From contig JAUZPT010000039.1 of the NCBI GenBank assembly GCA_030705745.1, forward strand, positions 1 to 13,461: a stretch of 13,461 nucleotides of DNA, read 5' to 3'. Both the position numbers and the translations under genes were made by a program. The stretch is from Bacillota bacterium (lineage in GTDB: Bacteria > Bacillota > Bacilli > Bacillales > Cytobacillaceae). The notes under the pieces were generated by a model. It saw only the letters and a list, made by a program, of their open reading frames with translations, was not told the DNA's origin and searched no databases. Positions 6,537-13,258 of this stretch are shown here, piece by piece (positions within the stretch are counted from its first letter, which is position 1; every line of letters starts with the position of its first letter).

Positions 6537-7392
6537 CTTTTAAATAGGGCGTTAGGTTTATTATTATTTCTTCAAGTTTTGCTGCATTATTTTGATACAT
6601 ACATTGTGCGCTTTCATTGTCTGTTTCTAGAGAAAATGATTCAAGGTCTGCCTGGCATTTTTTCATTGTCCCAAGTAATAATGGTCGAACTTGTGGAGTT
6701 GGGGTCTTTATTTTATCGTCATATATATCCACTGTGAGCTCGCCGTACGAATCAATCTGTCCAAAAAAAACATTTTCCAGCGTCAAATTGTTTTTTTCAA
6801 GCTCTGTATACAGCCAACCGCGGCTCTTTCCGGAAGAACGCAGTGCTTCATCAAGGATACTGCCATCCATGATCACTGTTTGTGTTTCTTTTTCCTGTGC
6901 GACTATCATGTTTATATCCTTCGGGGTAAGCGGCTGATTTTCTTTCTTTAATAATACGCTTAATGTTCCACGAGGCTCCAGCACAGCAAATTCAACGTCA
7001 GCGGTCTTAAAAATATCTTTGGCACGAAGAAGGGCGGACATTTCGTCAATTGTGTATTTTTCTTTCTTTAAATTATCTTCCAAAATTTTGCCGTCCTTAA
7101 TAATTACCGTACCTCGGCCCTCAACAATATCTCGAAAGGATTTACTTTTTAAAGAGAAAAAGTCTACAAGCAAAGTGAGTAATCCGAAAGAGAGTATGCC
7201 AAGGGCACCATGAATAATATTACTTTCCAATCCGGTGATTACTTCACCTGCAATGCTACCGATTGTTATTCCTGAGACGTACTCAAAGAATGATAATTCA
7301 GATATTTGTTTTTTCCCGAGCATTTTAGTGGTTAAAAACAAAATTATCAAAAATAATAATGAACGCAAGATAATAGCGACCCATCCTGGCAT
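6532..7392 (-). CDS. 2Duf membrane protein (DUF421 + DUF1657)
   Basis: A 286-residue protein of two parts. Residues 1-230 are a YetF-type DUF421 protein: three N-terminal membrane spans (about 5-22, 38-55, 60-80), then the cytoplasmic domain with GRGTVIIKDGKI (92-103), LLRAKDIF and VEFAVLEPRGTLSVLLKKE. Residues 240-285 are a DUF1657-like helical tail: QADLESFSLETDN matches QANLETFALATDN of the small protein encoded upstream. Such fusions are known as 2Duf; in Bacillus subtilis strains carrying the mobile spoVA operon, 2Duf sits in the spore inner membrane and raises wet-heat resistance. Here no spoVA genes accompany it. ATG has GGGGTGA 6 bases upstream and lies 21 bases after the preceding gene. 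Function in this organism is inferred from the family. Confidence 0.87.
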   Translation of the reverse strand: MPGWVAIILRSLLFLIILFLTTKMLGKKQISELSFFEYVSGITIGSIAGEVITGLESNIIHGALGILSFGLLTLLVDFFSLKSKSFRDIVEGRGTVIIKDGKILEDNLKKEKYTIDEMSALLRAKDIFKTADVEFAVLEPRGTLSVLLKKENQPLTPKDINMIVAQEKETQTVIMDGSILDEALRSSGKSRGWLYTELEKNNLTLENVFFGQIDSYGELTVDIYDDKIKTPTPQVRPLLLGTMKKCQADLESFSLETDNESAQCMYQNNAAKLEEIIINLTPYLKG

Positions 7393-7413
7393 TTTAGCTC
7401 ACCCCATTTTGAT

Positions 7414-7617
7414 TTACCCTTTGTACTGCGGCTCTTCACTCTGCATAATTAAAATTCTTTTTTGAAGATCGCTCTTGATTTCACCTATGGTAATCATCGA
7501 TTCGTGAAAAACTCTTTGTGCAGCTTCATCTCGGGAGTTTAACGCCATTATCGAAAGTTGGGTTTCGATTCCTTTTAAATTAACAAAGCATTGCTGTACG
7601 TTGGAAACCACTGTCAC
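7414..7617 (-). CDS. DUF1657 protein, second copy
   Basis: A 67-residue all-helical protein of the DUF1657 family, starting at GTG with AAAGGGG about 11 bases upstream, a rather long spacing. It is diverged from the first copy in the middle (QCFVNLKGIETQLSIMALNS against QTIAGLKGAQANLETFALAT) but keeps MTV at the start and the tail SEEPQYKG. It also carries Cys10, absent in the other copy. DUF1657 genes occur with spoVA-type and DUF421 genes in spore formers and are thought to act in the forespore; the biochemical role is unknown. It is the middle gene of the operon, between a terminator-like hairpin and 2Duf. Confidence 0.85.
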   Translation of the reverse strand: MTVVSNVQQCFVNLKGIETQLSIMALNSRDEAAQRVFHESMITIGEIKSDLQKRILIMQSEEPQYKG

Positions 7618-7644
7618 AGATACTCATTCCCCTTTCAGTGTGGG

Positions 7645-7667
7645 AAAAGGCTGGCAAAGAGCCAGCC
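7645..7667 (-). terminator. Internal terminator or attenuator between the two DUF1657 genes
   Basis: On the minus strand GGCTGGC, TCTTT, GCCAGCC is followed by TTTT. The 7-bp stem is GC-rich and perfect. It lies 9 bases after the first gene's stop and would lower transcription of the second DUF1657 gene and 2Duf relative to the first, or stabilise the 3' end of the first message. Confidence 0.7.
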
Positions 7668-7676
7668 CTCTCTATT

Positions 7677-7880
7677 TTATTGCTTGTACTGTGGTTCTTC
7701 TTGTTCAATTTCCTGAAGGCGTGGTTCGACACTTTCGATAATCGATTGTGTTTGCTGTGCGGCTGTCTGAAATAATTGCTTCGCATTCGTGTTATCCGTT
7801 GCTAAAGCAAAGGTTTCAAGATTTGCCTGAGCACCTTTAAGACCAGCAATCGTTTGCTTCAATTGAGTTCCAACTGTCAT
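7677..7880 (-). CDS. DUF1657 protein, first copy
   Basis: A 67-residue helical protein with the typical DUF1657 sequence: MTVGTQLKQTIAGLKGAQAN, LETFALATDNTNAKQLFQ and SIIESVEPRLQEIEQEEPQYKQ. No membrane span or signal. The start is ATG 7878-7880, preceded at ideal spacing by AAGGAGGAG; the frame stays open upstream to 7940, but that part covers the ribosome site and the promoter. It is the first gene of the DUF1657-DUF1657-2Duf operon, and its own strong terminator suggests that it is made in excess over the other two. Family members are spore-associated proteins of unknown activity. Confidence 0.9.
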   Translation of the reverse strand: MTVGTQLKQTIAGLKGAQANLETFALATDNTNAKQLFQTAAQQTQSIIESVEPRLQEIEQEEPQYKQ

Positions 7881-7913
7881 TTCTTTTCTCCTCCTTTTAA
7901 TTAGATACAAAAA

Positions 7914-7942
7914 TAGTTTGTCACTATTATTTTTCATCATGC
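7914..7942 (-). promoter_or_regulatory. Candidate sigma-G (forespore) promoter of the DUF1657-2Duf operon
   Basis: On the minus strand GCATGA (7937-7942), a 16-base spacer and CAAACTA (7914-7920) fit the sigma-G pattern (GCATR / CATnnTA type). It lies about 34 bases before the start codon. Spore genes of this class are normally forespore-expressed, which agrees; it is still a pattern match. Confidence 0.5.
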
Positions 7943-8032
7943 ATGGTAAAAATTGAAATGCCGTTTCTTCTAATTCAAAGGTAATATGTAATGGCTTGGG
8001 TGAATGAATATAATTCTAAATTTTCTCATTTA

Positions 8033-8060
8033 ACTGTTTTTTCAATACCAAAAAAACAGT
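8033..8060. promoter_or_regulatory. Perfect inverted repeat in front of the phosphatase-like gene
   Basis: ACTGTTTTTT (8033-8042) and AAAAAACAGT (8051-8060) are exact complements around an 8-base centre. TATAGT (8060-8065) directly follows and could be a -10, with TTTTCA or TTTTTT as a poor -35, so the repeat would cover the core promoter as an operator. It ends 28 bases before the ATG. Confidence 0.4.
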
Positions 8061-8088
8061 ATAGTGGAAAATATAGAGGAGTGGTGAA

Positions 8089-8868
8089 ATGTTTGGACAA
8101 ACGAAGTATGAATGCAGAGTAGAGTGGGGAATGAGGGGAGCACGTGAAGCGGCAGAACGTGGAGATATCGTTATCATCGTCGATGTGTTGAGTTTTTCAA
8201 CAACGGTTGTTACCGGCGTGCACTTTGGAGCGGTGATTTATCCTTACCCTCCTTCTAAAAACGGGGAAGACCAACAATATGCAAAACAGGTACAAGCGGA
8301 GGTCGTAGCTGGCCGTTCTGAGGGCAAACGTCTCCAAAGGCCATCTTTATCTCCGGTTTCATTTAATGCCAACCATGGTAATAAAAAGTATATACTGTGC
8401 TCGTTAAATGGTTCACGTTGCAGCTGGATAGCCAAAAAAGTTCCTGCCCTTTTGGCCGGGTGTCTTTTAAATGTCTCGGCAGTTGCCGAGGCGGCTAATC
8501 AACTCCGCTCGGATACAGGCGCGTCAGTGACGGTAGTCCCTTGCGGCGAGCACTGGGACGGTGTTAAGGAAGGGGAAAACACTATGCGTCCTTCGATCGA
8601 AGACTATCTTGGTGCCGGAGCGATACTATCAAAGCTAAAAGGTTCAAAATCACCAGAAGCAGATGTATGCGAAGGAGCATTCCAATCATCAAAAAAGCGA
8701 TTAGGTGAATTAATATGGGAAAGCGGTAGCGGCATGGAACTGAGAGAGAGAGGGTTTGGAGAAGATGTTCTCCACGCTGCCAGGCTTGATGTTTTCAATA
8801 CTGTTCCATTTTTAGTCGATAATTATTTTAAAAATTTATCAAGTGGACAACAGGAAAATTTAACATAG
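8089..8868 (+). CDS. 2-phosphosulfolactate phosphatase (ComB)-like protein
   Basis: A 259-residue protein of the ComB family. Recognisable blocks, in order, are IVDVLSFSTTVVTG (30-43; DVLRATTT in typical members), CSLNGSR (104-110; usually TTNGT), AGCLLNVSAVAEAA (123-136), RPSIEDYLGAGAI (167-179) and AARLDVFNTVPFLVDNYF near the end. ComB hydrolyses 2-phosphosulfolactate to sulfolactate with Mg2+. In Bacillus the paralogue YitC does this in spores, which store sulfolactate. This protein lacks the usual Arg after DVL and has a changed TTNG box, and no phosphosulfolactate synthase gene lies nearby, so its substrate may differ. ATG is preceded by GAGGAGTGGTGA. It is monocistronic, with a terminator at 8891-8921, and no signal peptide is seen. 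Confidence 0.8.
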   Translation: MFGQTKYECRVEWGMRGAREAAERGDIVIIVDVLSFSTTVVTGVHFGAVIYPYPPSKNGEDQQYAKQVQAEVVAGRSEGKRLQRPSLSPVSFNANHGNKKYILCSLNGSRCSWIAKKVPALLAGCLLNVSAVAEAANQLRSDTGASVTVVPCGEHWDGVKEGENTMRPSIEDYLGAGAILSKLKGSKSPEADVCEGAFQSSKKRLGELIWESGSGMELRERGFGEDVLHAARLDVFNTVPFLVDNYFKNLSSGQQENLT

Positions 8869-8890
8869 CGAAAAAACTAAAAAGAGAGTT

Positions 8891-8921
8891 AAAACCCGAA
8901 ATTGTGGATTCCGGGTTTTTT
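8891..8921 (+). terminator. Terminator of the ComB-like gene
   Basis: AAAACCCG (8891-8898) pairs with CGGGTTTT (8912-8919), the 13-base loop may pair further (AAT/ATT), and the right arm runs into six T. Confidence 0.8.
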
Positions 8922-8974
8922 GTGTATTTTCGGTTTTATTGCAAATGATTTCCTTTGGTGATAAAACATTTTCA

Positions 8975-9004
8975 TTGACATACTACAGATATAGTAGTTA
9001 TAAT
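8975..9004 (+). promoter_or_regulatory. Promoter of the MarR-efflux operon with an operator in its spacer
   Basis: TTGACA (8975-8980), 18 bases and TATAAT (8999-9004) are both consensus hexamers. The spacer holds the inverted repeat ACTAC-agatata-GTAGT (8982-8998), placed so that a bound dimer would block RNA polymerase. Confidence 0.75.
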
Positions 9005-9021
9005 TCATTCTTAAAGCGGAA

Positions 9022-9037
9022 ATTTCGTATACGAAAT
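9022..9037. promoter_or_regulatory. 16-bp perfect palindrome, probable MarR operator
   Basis: ATTTCGTATACGAAAT is a perfect palindrome lying about 11-26 bases after the predicted transcription start and 43 bases before the marR-type ATG. Its length and symmetry suit a MarR dimer. It is unlike the spacer repeat, so the two sites may bind different proteins. Confidence 0.6.
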
Positions 9038-9079
9038 GTTTCGGTTGGAAAGGTAAATGATGAATGTGAGGAGGAAGGC

Positions 9080-9523
9080 ATGTACGCTCTAAATAATGAA
9101 ATTTTGGAGTCTTTTTCGGAAATTAATAAAGCGATTTATCAACTAATTAAGGTAGATGCCGATCGTATTGGAATAACGGTTGTCCAATTAAAGGCGCTAT
9201 ACAAGCTTTCATCTTCCCCAGATATCGGTTTGGGAGAGTTGGCAGAGAAGCTTCGGTTGACAAATAGCACTGTCAGCGGTGTTATCGACCGTCTTGTCCA
9301 AAATGGCTTCGTCGAAAGAATTGTTCCTCCGGAAAACCGCCGAGCCATTTCAATACATTTAACCCAAAAAGGGAAACATAGTCTTGAAACTCTTTTGTCA
9401 TCCGATTCCAATCTGGTAAAAAAGATGAAGGATGTCATGGATTTACCTGAAGAAGAAATAAAGCATCTTTTACAATTGCATAAATTGGTGCTTTCAAAAT
9501 TAACACTCAAGGAGGAAGTTTAA
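9080..9523 (+). CDS. MarR family transcriptional regulator
   Basis: A 147-residue winged-helix regulator. The DNA-binding core is clear: LGELAEKLRLTNSTVSGVID (helix-turn-helix, about 52-71), RLVQNGFVERIVPPENRRA (wing) and ISIHLTQKG, flanked by N- and C-terminal dimerisation helices. It has no Cys, so it should sense a ligand rather than a thiol oxidant. The start is ATG 9080, 4 bases after GAGGAGGAA; the frame is open back to 8939, but that would translate the promoter and operator. It is the first gene of an operon with a HlyD-type adaptor and a DHA2 exporter, the standard layout in which MarR represses its own efflux genes until a drug or phenolic compound binds. Confidence 0.92.
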   Translation: MYALNNEILESFSEINKAIYQLIKVDADRIGITVVQLKALYKLSSSPDIGLGELAEKLRLTNSTVSGVIDRLVQNGFVERIVPPENRRAISIHLTQKGKHSLETLLSSDSNLVKKMKDVMDLPEEEIKHLLQLHKLVLSKLTLKEEV

Positions 9524-9526
9524 GAG

Positions 9527-10186
9527 ATGAACGCAAGAAGATTAATTTTGTTTAATGTATTATTATTAATTATTTTAGTTGGTGGGGGATTGGCAGGATA
9601 CTCCTACTATAATAAGTCGGTCAATTACCTTACGACTGACAATGCTCAAATTACAGGGCAGCAAGTAACCATTGCCGCCCCAGCGAATGGCAAACTGACA
9701 AATTGGAACGGGAATATGGGTGACAAATTCAACAAGGGTGACCAAATTGGTGCCGTTATGGCTGCACCAATGAGCCCAACTGCCGGCCCAACAGAAGTAA
9801 AAATCACCGTTCCCCAGAATGGAACGGTTGTTCAGACAAATGCAGTAAAAGATTCATTTGTAGCTGCTGGAACTCCGCTTGCTCAAATGTTCGACATGGA
9901 CAAGCTGTGGGTAACCGCGAATATTGAAGAAACATTGATCAATGACATTGCTGTCGGCCAGGATGTTGATGTTTACGTTGACGCATTTCCAAATGATACG
10001 TTAAAAGGAAAAGTAGAAAAAATCGGTTTGGCCACTTCAGGAACATTTTCTTTACTACCAAGCACAAACAGCACAGGAAACTATACTAAAGTGACACAGG
10101 TTCTTCCGGTAAAAATTTCACTTGATGACTATAAAGGACTGGAACTAGCGCCAGGTATGAACGTGACAGTGCGAATTCATAAGTAG
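9527..10186 (+). CDS. HlyD/EmrA-type membrane fusion adaptor, short form
   Basis: A 219-residue adaptor with one N-terminal membrane anchor (about 6-27), NYLTTDNAQITGQQVTIAAP, a first half-lipoyl motif (47-78), a second half-lipoyl motif (91-120, VPQNGTVVQTNAVKDSF) and a beta-barrel region beginning LWVTANIEE. The alpha-helical hairpin that usually separates the two lipoyl halves is missing; only about 12 residues (APMSPTAGPTEV) lie there. That fits a Gram-positive cell, where no outer-membrane tunnel has to be reached. It starts 3 bases after the marR stop, with AAGGAGGAA inside the end of marR, so translation is coupled. It probably stabilises or gates the DHA2 exporter on the outer face of the membrane. 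Confidence 0.9.
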   Translation: MNARRLILFNVLLLIILVGGGLAGYSYYNKSVNYLTTDNAQITGQQVTIAAPANGKLTNWNGNMGDKFNKGDQIGAVMAAPMSPTAGPTEVKITVPQNGTVVQTNAVKDSFVAAGTPLAQMFDMDKLWVTANIEETLINDIAVGQDVDVYVDAFPNDTLKGKVEKIGLATSGTFSLLPSTNSTGNYTKVTQVLPVKISLDDYKGLELAPGMNVTVRIHK

Positions 10187-10194
10187 GTGATGAA

Positions 10195-12003
10195 ATGTCA
10201 ATTTATATCACGGTTTACGTCCTAATCAGCATTGCGCTGATCGCCTTCATTAATTTTATGATAGTAAAAAGAAGGCGCCGAATGGAAAGAGAAGAGCGCC
10301 GAAAACCATATCTGCAACAGGAAAAAAATTCGGCAAAAGATTTAAATAATAATGTAAATGAGATGCTTGAAAAATCAGCCATAACTGAGCCTGCACTCGA
10401 ATATGTGGAAGGTCATGTTACGGCTGCAACGGATAAAAAAGAAAAAATCGAAAAACCAAGAAGAACGAGAGGTAAGGATTCTGAAAAAGAAGGCGGTAAT
10501 ACTAAAATTCTTGCTGCTCTGTTGCTCGGGGCATTTGTCGCGATCTTAAATCAAACCCTTCTCAACGTGGCAATTCCGCATATCATGGCTGATTTGAATG
10601 TTTCAGCAAATACGGTTCAATGGCTGTCCACAGGATATATGCTTGTGAATGGGATTTTCATCCCGGTAACAGCATTCTTAATCGAAAAGTTCGGAACAAG
10701 AAAATTGTTTTTTACTTCTGTCTTATTGTTTACAATCGGTTCGGTTATTTGTTCTTTATCTACGAACTTTGGCATGTTAATGACTGGACGAGTTGTTCAG
10801 GCGTCTGGGGCGGGTATTATCATGCCGCTTATGATGACGGTTTTCTTCACAATTTTCCCACCAGAAAAGCGTGGAACCGCAATGGGCATAATGGGGGTCG
10901 TAATGCTATTCGCACCAGCATTGGGACCAACCCTTTCCGGATGGATTGTTGAACATTACTCTTGGAGACTATTGTTTGACGTCGTTATTCCAATAGGTAT
11001 ACTAGATCTCATCCTCACGTATTTATGGATGAGAGATGTGACAGAAATAACAAACCCCAAATTTGATTTTCCGGGCCTGTTATTTTCAACATTAGGTTTT
11101 GGTTTCCTATTGTATGGATTTAGCGAGGCCGGAAGCGATGGTTGGACAAGTTCAACTGTTTTATCTTGTATTACTATTGGACTTTTGTCTTTGATTGCAT
11201 TCATTTGGAGAGAATTGACTACTGAGAAACCAATGCTTGAACTCCGGGTGTTTAAATATGATATTTTTGCGTTAACGACTGTTGTCAGCATGATCATTAA
11301 CATCTCCATGTTTGGGGCGATGATTTTGCTTCCGATTTATTTGCAAAATATCAGGGGCTTTACACCGTTTCAATCAGGTTTACTGCTTCTTCCAGGGGCA
11401 CTGATAATGGGTATTATGTCACCGATCGCTGGAGCGATGTTCGACCGCATTGGCGCAAGACCTCTTGCGGTGATCGGTTTAACGATAACTGTTATCACAA
11501 CATGGCAATTTAGTCATCTGACTATGTCTACTTCCTATTACCATATTATGTTTCTGTACGTAATGCGGATGTTTGGAATGTCCTTCCTGATGATGACAGT
11601 CATGACCGAAGGCCTGAATCAGCTGCCACGCCACTTAGCCGCGCATGGAACAGCTGCTTCCAATACTGCCAGGCAGGTGGCAGGAAGTATAGGGACTGCG
11701 TTTCTTGTTACCGTCATGTCTACAAGAATGAATTTTCATGCAGGAGAATATGCAAATGTAATTACTTCTGCGAATCCGAATATTGCAGGTACGTTTGCAG
11801 GAATCGGACAAGGGCTTTCGGTATTGACACAACTTCCGTCAGCAGCTGGAAGCAGCCTTGCAACCTTACTGATTTACGGACAAACAATGAAGCAGGCAAC
11901 GATCGATGGGTTAAATGATTCATTTATCGTTGCGACGATTACTGCGGTGGTTGCTTTGTTATTATCGTTATTTATCAAGCGTGCAAAAATTAATCGCGGG
12001 TAA
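10195..12003 (+). CDS. DHA2 (EmrB/LmrB-type) drug exporter with an N-terminal extension
   Basis: A 602-residue MFS drug:H+ antiporter. The core from about residue 103 is a normal 14-span DHA2 protein: LNQTLLNVAIPHI in span 1, FLIEKFGTRK (161-170) as motif A, and APALGPTLSGW (240-250) as the antiporter motif C. Before it lies an unusual 100-residue extension: one extra hydrophobic span (4-24), a basic cluster KRRRRMEREERRK and a charged, helix-prone linker rich in Lys and Glu. With 15 spans the topology of the N-terminus would differ from plain DHA2 proteins. The start ATG has TAGGTGATGA just upstream and follows the adaptor stop by 8 bases. Substrates are probably hydrophobic drugs or aromatics, but cannot be read from sequence. 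Confidence 0.9.
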   Translation: MSIYITVYVLISIALIAFINFMIVKRRRRMEREERRKPYLQQEKNSAKDLNNNVNEMLEKSAITEPALEYVEGHVTAATDKKEKIEKPRRTRGKDSEKEGGNTKILAALLLGAFVAILNQTLLNVAIPHIMADLNVSANTVQWLSTGYMLVNGIFIPVTAFLIEKFGTRKLFFTSVLLFTIGSVICSLSTNFGMLMTGRVVQASGAGIIMPLMMTVFFTIFPPEKRGTAMGIMGVVMLFAPALGPTLSGWIVEHYSWRLLFDVVIPIGILDLILTYLWMRDVTEITNPKFDFPGLLFSTLGFGFLLYGFSEAGSDGWTSSTVLSCITIGLLSLIAFIWRELTTEKPMLELRVFKYDIFALTTVVSMIINISMFGAMILLPIYLQNIRGFTPFQSGLLLLPGALIMGIMSPIAGAMFDRIGARPLAVIGLTITVITTWQFSHLTMSTSYYHIMFLYVMRMFGMSFLMMTVMTEGLNQLPRHLAAHGTAASNTARQVAGSIGTAFLVTVMSTRMNFHAGEYANVITSANPNIAGTFAGIGQGLSVLTQLPSAAGSSLATLLIYGQTMKQATIDGLNDSFIVATITAVVALLLSLFIKRAKINRG

Positions 12004-12050
12004 TTTATTTTTGTTTTTGACAAAAATTCATTCCAAAGTTCACTTCAATA

Positions 12051-12092
12051 AAAAAACACATTAGCACTTATTACAGAGCTAATGTGTTTTTT
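12051..12092 (+). terminator. Terminator of the efflux operon
   Basis: AAAAAACACATTAGC (12051-12065) and GCTAATGTGTTTTTT (12078-12092) form a perfect 15-bp stem around a 12-base loop. With A on one flank and T on the other it can work on both strands. Confidence 0.9.
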
Positions 12093-12124
12093 CTATATTC
12101 TCAATTGTTTTTCTTTGTCTTATT

Positions 12125-12155
12125 AATTCAATTTAAAGATTGAATTGTATATACT
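12125..12155 (+). promoter_or_regulatory. Candidate promoter and inverted repeat before the YitT-family gene
   Basis: AATTCAAT (12125-12132), TTTAAAG-type centre and ATTGAATT (12139-12146) form a perfect 8-bp inverted repeat. TATACT (12150-12155) follows as a -10, and TTCAAT inside the left arm would be a weak -35 with 17-base spacing. A regulator bound there would sit on the -35 region. Confidence 0.4.
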
Positions 12156-12181
12156 GTTAAAAAGCAAGAGGGAGGATTTAC

Positions 12182-13090
12182 ATGGATAGTACAGATTTAA
12201 GCGAGCTTAATTACATAATTGAAAAAAAAATTCAGCATCGAAAGCTTTCACGAAGAAAAATTATCCAACGGATTTTATTCATAGCACTTGGGGCGTGTAT
12301 GATGGCGGTTGGACTTGAGATTTTTCTAGTCCCAAATCATGTTATTGACGGTGGGATTACCGGAATATCCATCATGCTATCATACATAACAGGCTGGAAT
12401 CTTGGCATATTTATTTTTCTGCTGAACATTCCGTTTTTTTTAATCGGGTATAAGTTAATAGGTAAAACCTTTGCTTTTTCAACGATGTTTGGGATTATCG
12501 TCCTGTCAATCGCTACTGCAATTCTTCATACTGTACATTCTTTCACACAAGATATATTGCTTGCCTCTGTTTTTGGAGGAATTGTACTTGGTATTGGCGT
12601 AGGAATAGTCATTCGTTATGGTGGTTCACTCGATGGAACCGAAATTCTGGCCATTTTATTTAATGAAAAACTGCCTTTTTCTGTAGGCGAGATCATCATG
12701 TTTTTAAATTTATTCATCCTTGGCAGCGCTGGTTTTGTTTTTACATGGGATCGTGCCATGTACTCATTAATCGCATATTTCGTCGCGTTTAAAACCATCG
12801 ATATTACCATTACCGGGCTTGATGAATCAAAATCGGATTGGATAATCAGCGATCATGCCCACCTCATTGGTGAAGCAATCCTGGCACGCTTAGGCCGAGG
12901 AGTTACGTATATAAACGGAGAAGGAGCTTATTCAGGAGAAGATAAAAAAGTCATTTTTTGCGTCATTAGCCGATTGGAAGAGGCCAAATTAAAAGATATC
13001 GTTACAGATAACGATCCTTCCGCTTTTCTTGCTGTCGCGGATATTGCTGAAGTTAGAGGAGGAAGATTCAAGAAGAAGGGCATTCATTAA
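12182..13090 (+). CDS. YitT family membrane protein (DUF161 + DUF2179)
   Basis: A 302-residue protein with a charged N-terminus, five or six membrane spans (about 29-200) and a C-terminal cytoplasmic DUF2179 domain (about 222-295). Family hallmarks are GLEIFLVPNHVIDGGITGIS, GIVIRYGGSLDGTEI, the ITGLDESKSDWIIS junction and GRGVTYINGEGAYSG near residue 240. DUF2179 has a ferredoxin-like fold. Bacillus genomes carry several paralogues (YitT, YqfU, YpjC and others), and their transport substrate is unknown. The ATG is preceded by GGGAGG at 7 bases. It stands alone between two terminators. Confidence 0.92.
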   Translation: MDSTDLSELNYIIEKKIQHRKLSRRKIIQRILFIALGACMMAVGLEIFLVPNHVIDGGITGISIMLSYITGWNLGIFIFLLNIPFFLIGYKLIGKTFAFSTMFGIIVLSIATAILHTVHSFTQDILLASVFGGIVLGIGVGIVIRYGGSLDGTEILAILFNEKLPFSVGEIIMFLNLFILGSAGFVFTWDRAMYSLIAYFVAFKTIDITITGLDESKSDWIISDHAHLIGEAILARLGRGVTYINGEGAYSGEDKKVIFCVISRLEEAKLKDIVTDNDPSAFLAVADIAEVRGGRFKKKGIH

Positions 13091-13125
13091 AATCGCACAA
13101 ATCAGAAAAATAAATAAAAATATGC

Positions 13126-13174
13126 AAAAACGCTTATATTTCAACGTTCATAATGTTGGATTGAAGCGTTTTTT
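13126..13174 (+). terminator. Terminator of the YitT-family gene
   Basis: AAAAACGCTT (13126-13135) pairs with AAGCGTTTTT (13164-13173), with an inner CAAC/GTTG stem, and ends in six T. Confidence 0.85.
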
Positions 13175-13258
13175 GTCATTTTATGAGAAATGGGCGCATC
13201 ATAATTTGTCGTACTCTGCGCTTGCCTCGGAAATAAATTTGTAGTTTTGGGGAATAAA

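Noticed and set aside
6617..7465. Plus-strand open frames of 64-106 codons opposite the 2Duf gene
   Set aside because: Antisense to a well-supported membrane protein; compositions are Ser/Phe-rich as expected from mirrored codons.
7580..7786. A 68-codon minus-strand frame bridging the two DUF1657 genes
   Set aside because: It overlaps both genes out of frame and crosses the terminator hairpin; no family resemblance.
7881..7940. Longer N-terminus for the first DUF1657 protein (20 extra residues)
   Set aside because: It would translate the ribosome site and candidate promoter; family members begin MTVGTQL.
8939..9079. Longer N-terminus for the MarR protein
   Set aside because: The extension covers the promoter, both palindromes and the GAGGAGG site; MarR proteins are about 140-150 residues.
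9139..9510. A 123-codon minus-strand frame inside the MarR gene
   Set aside because: Antisense shadow; no ribosome site.
10620..11309. Open frames of 110 and 117 codons within the DHA2 exporter
   Set aside because: Out-of-frame and antisense shadows of conserved transporter sequence.
13029..13244. A 71-codon plus-strand frame after the YitT-family gene
   Set aside because: It overlaps the YitT gene end out of frame and runs through that gene's terminator.
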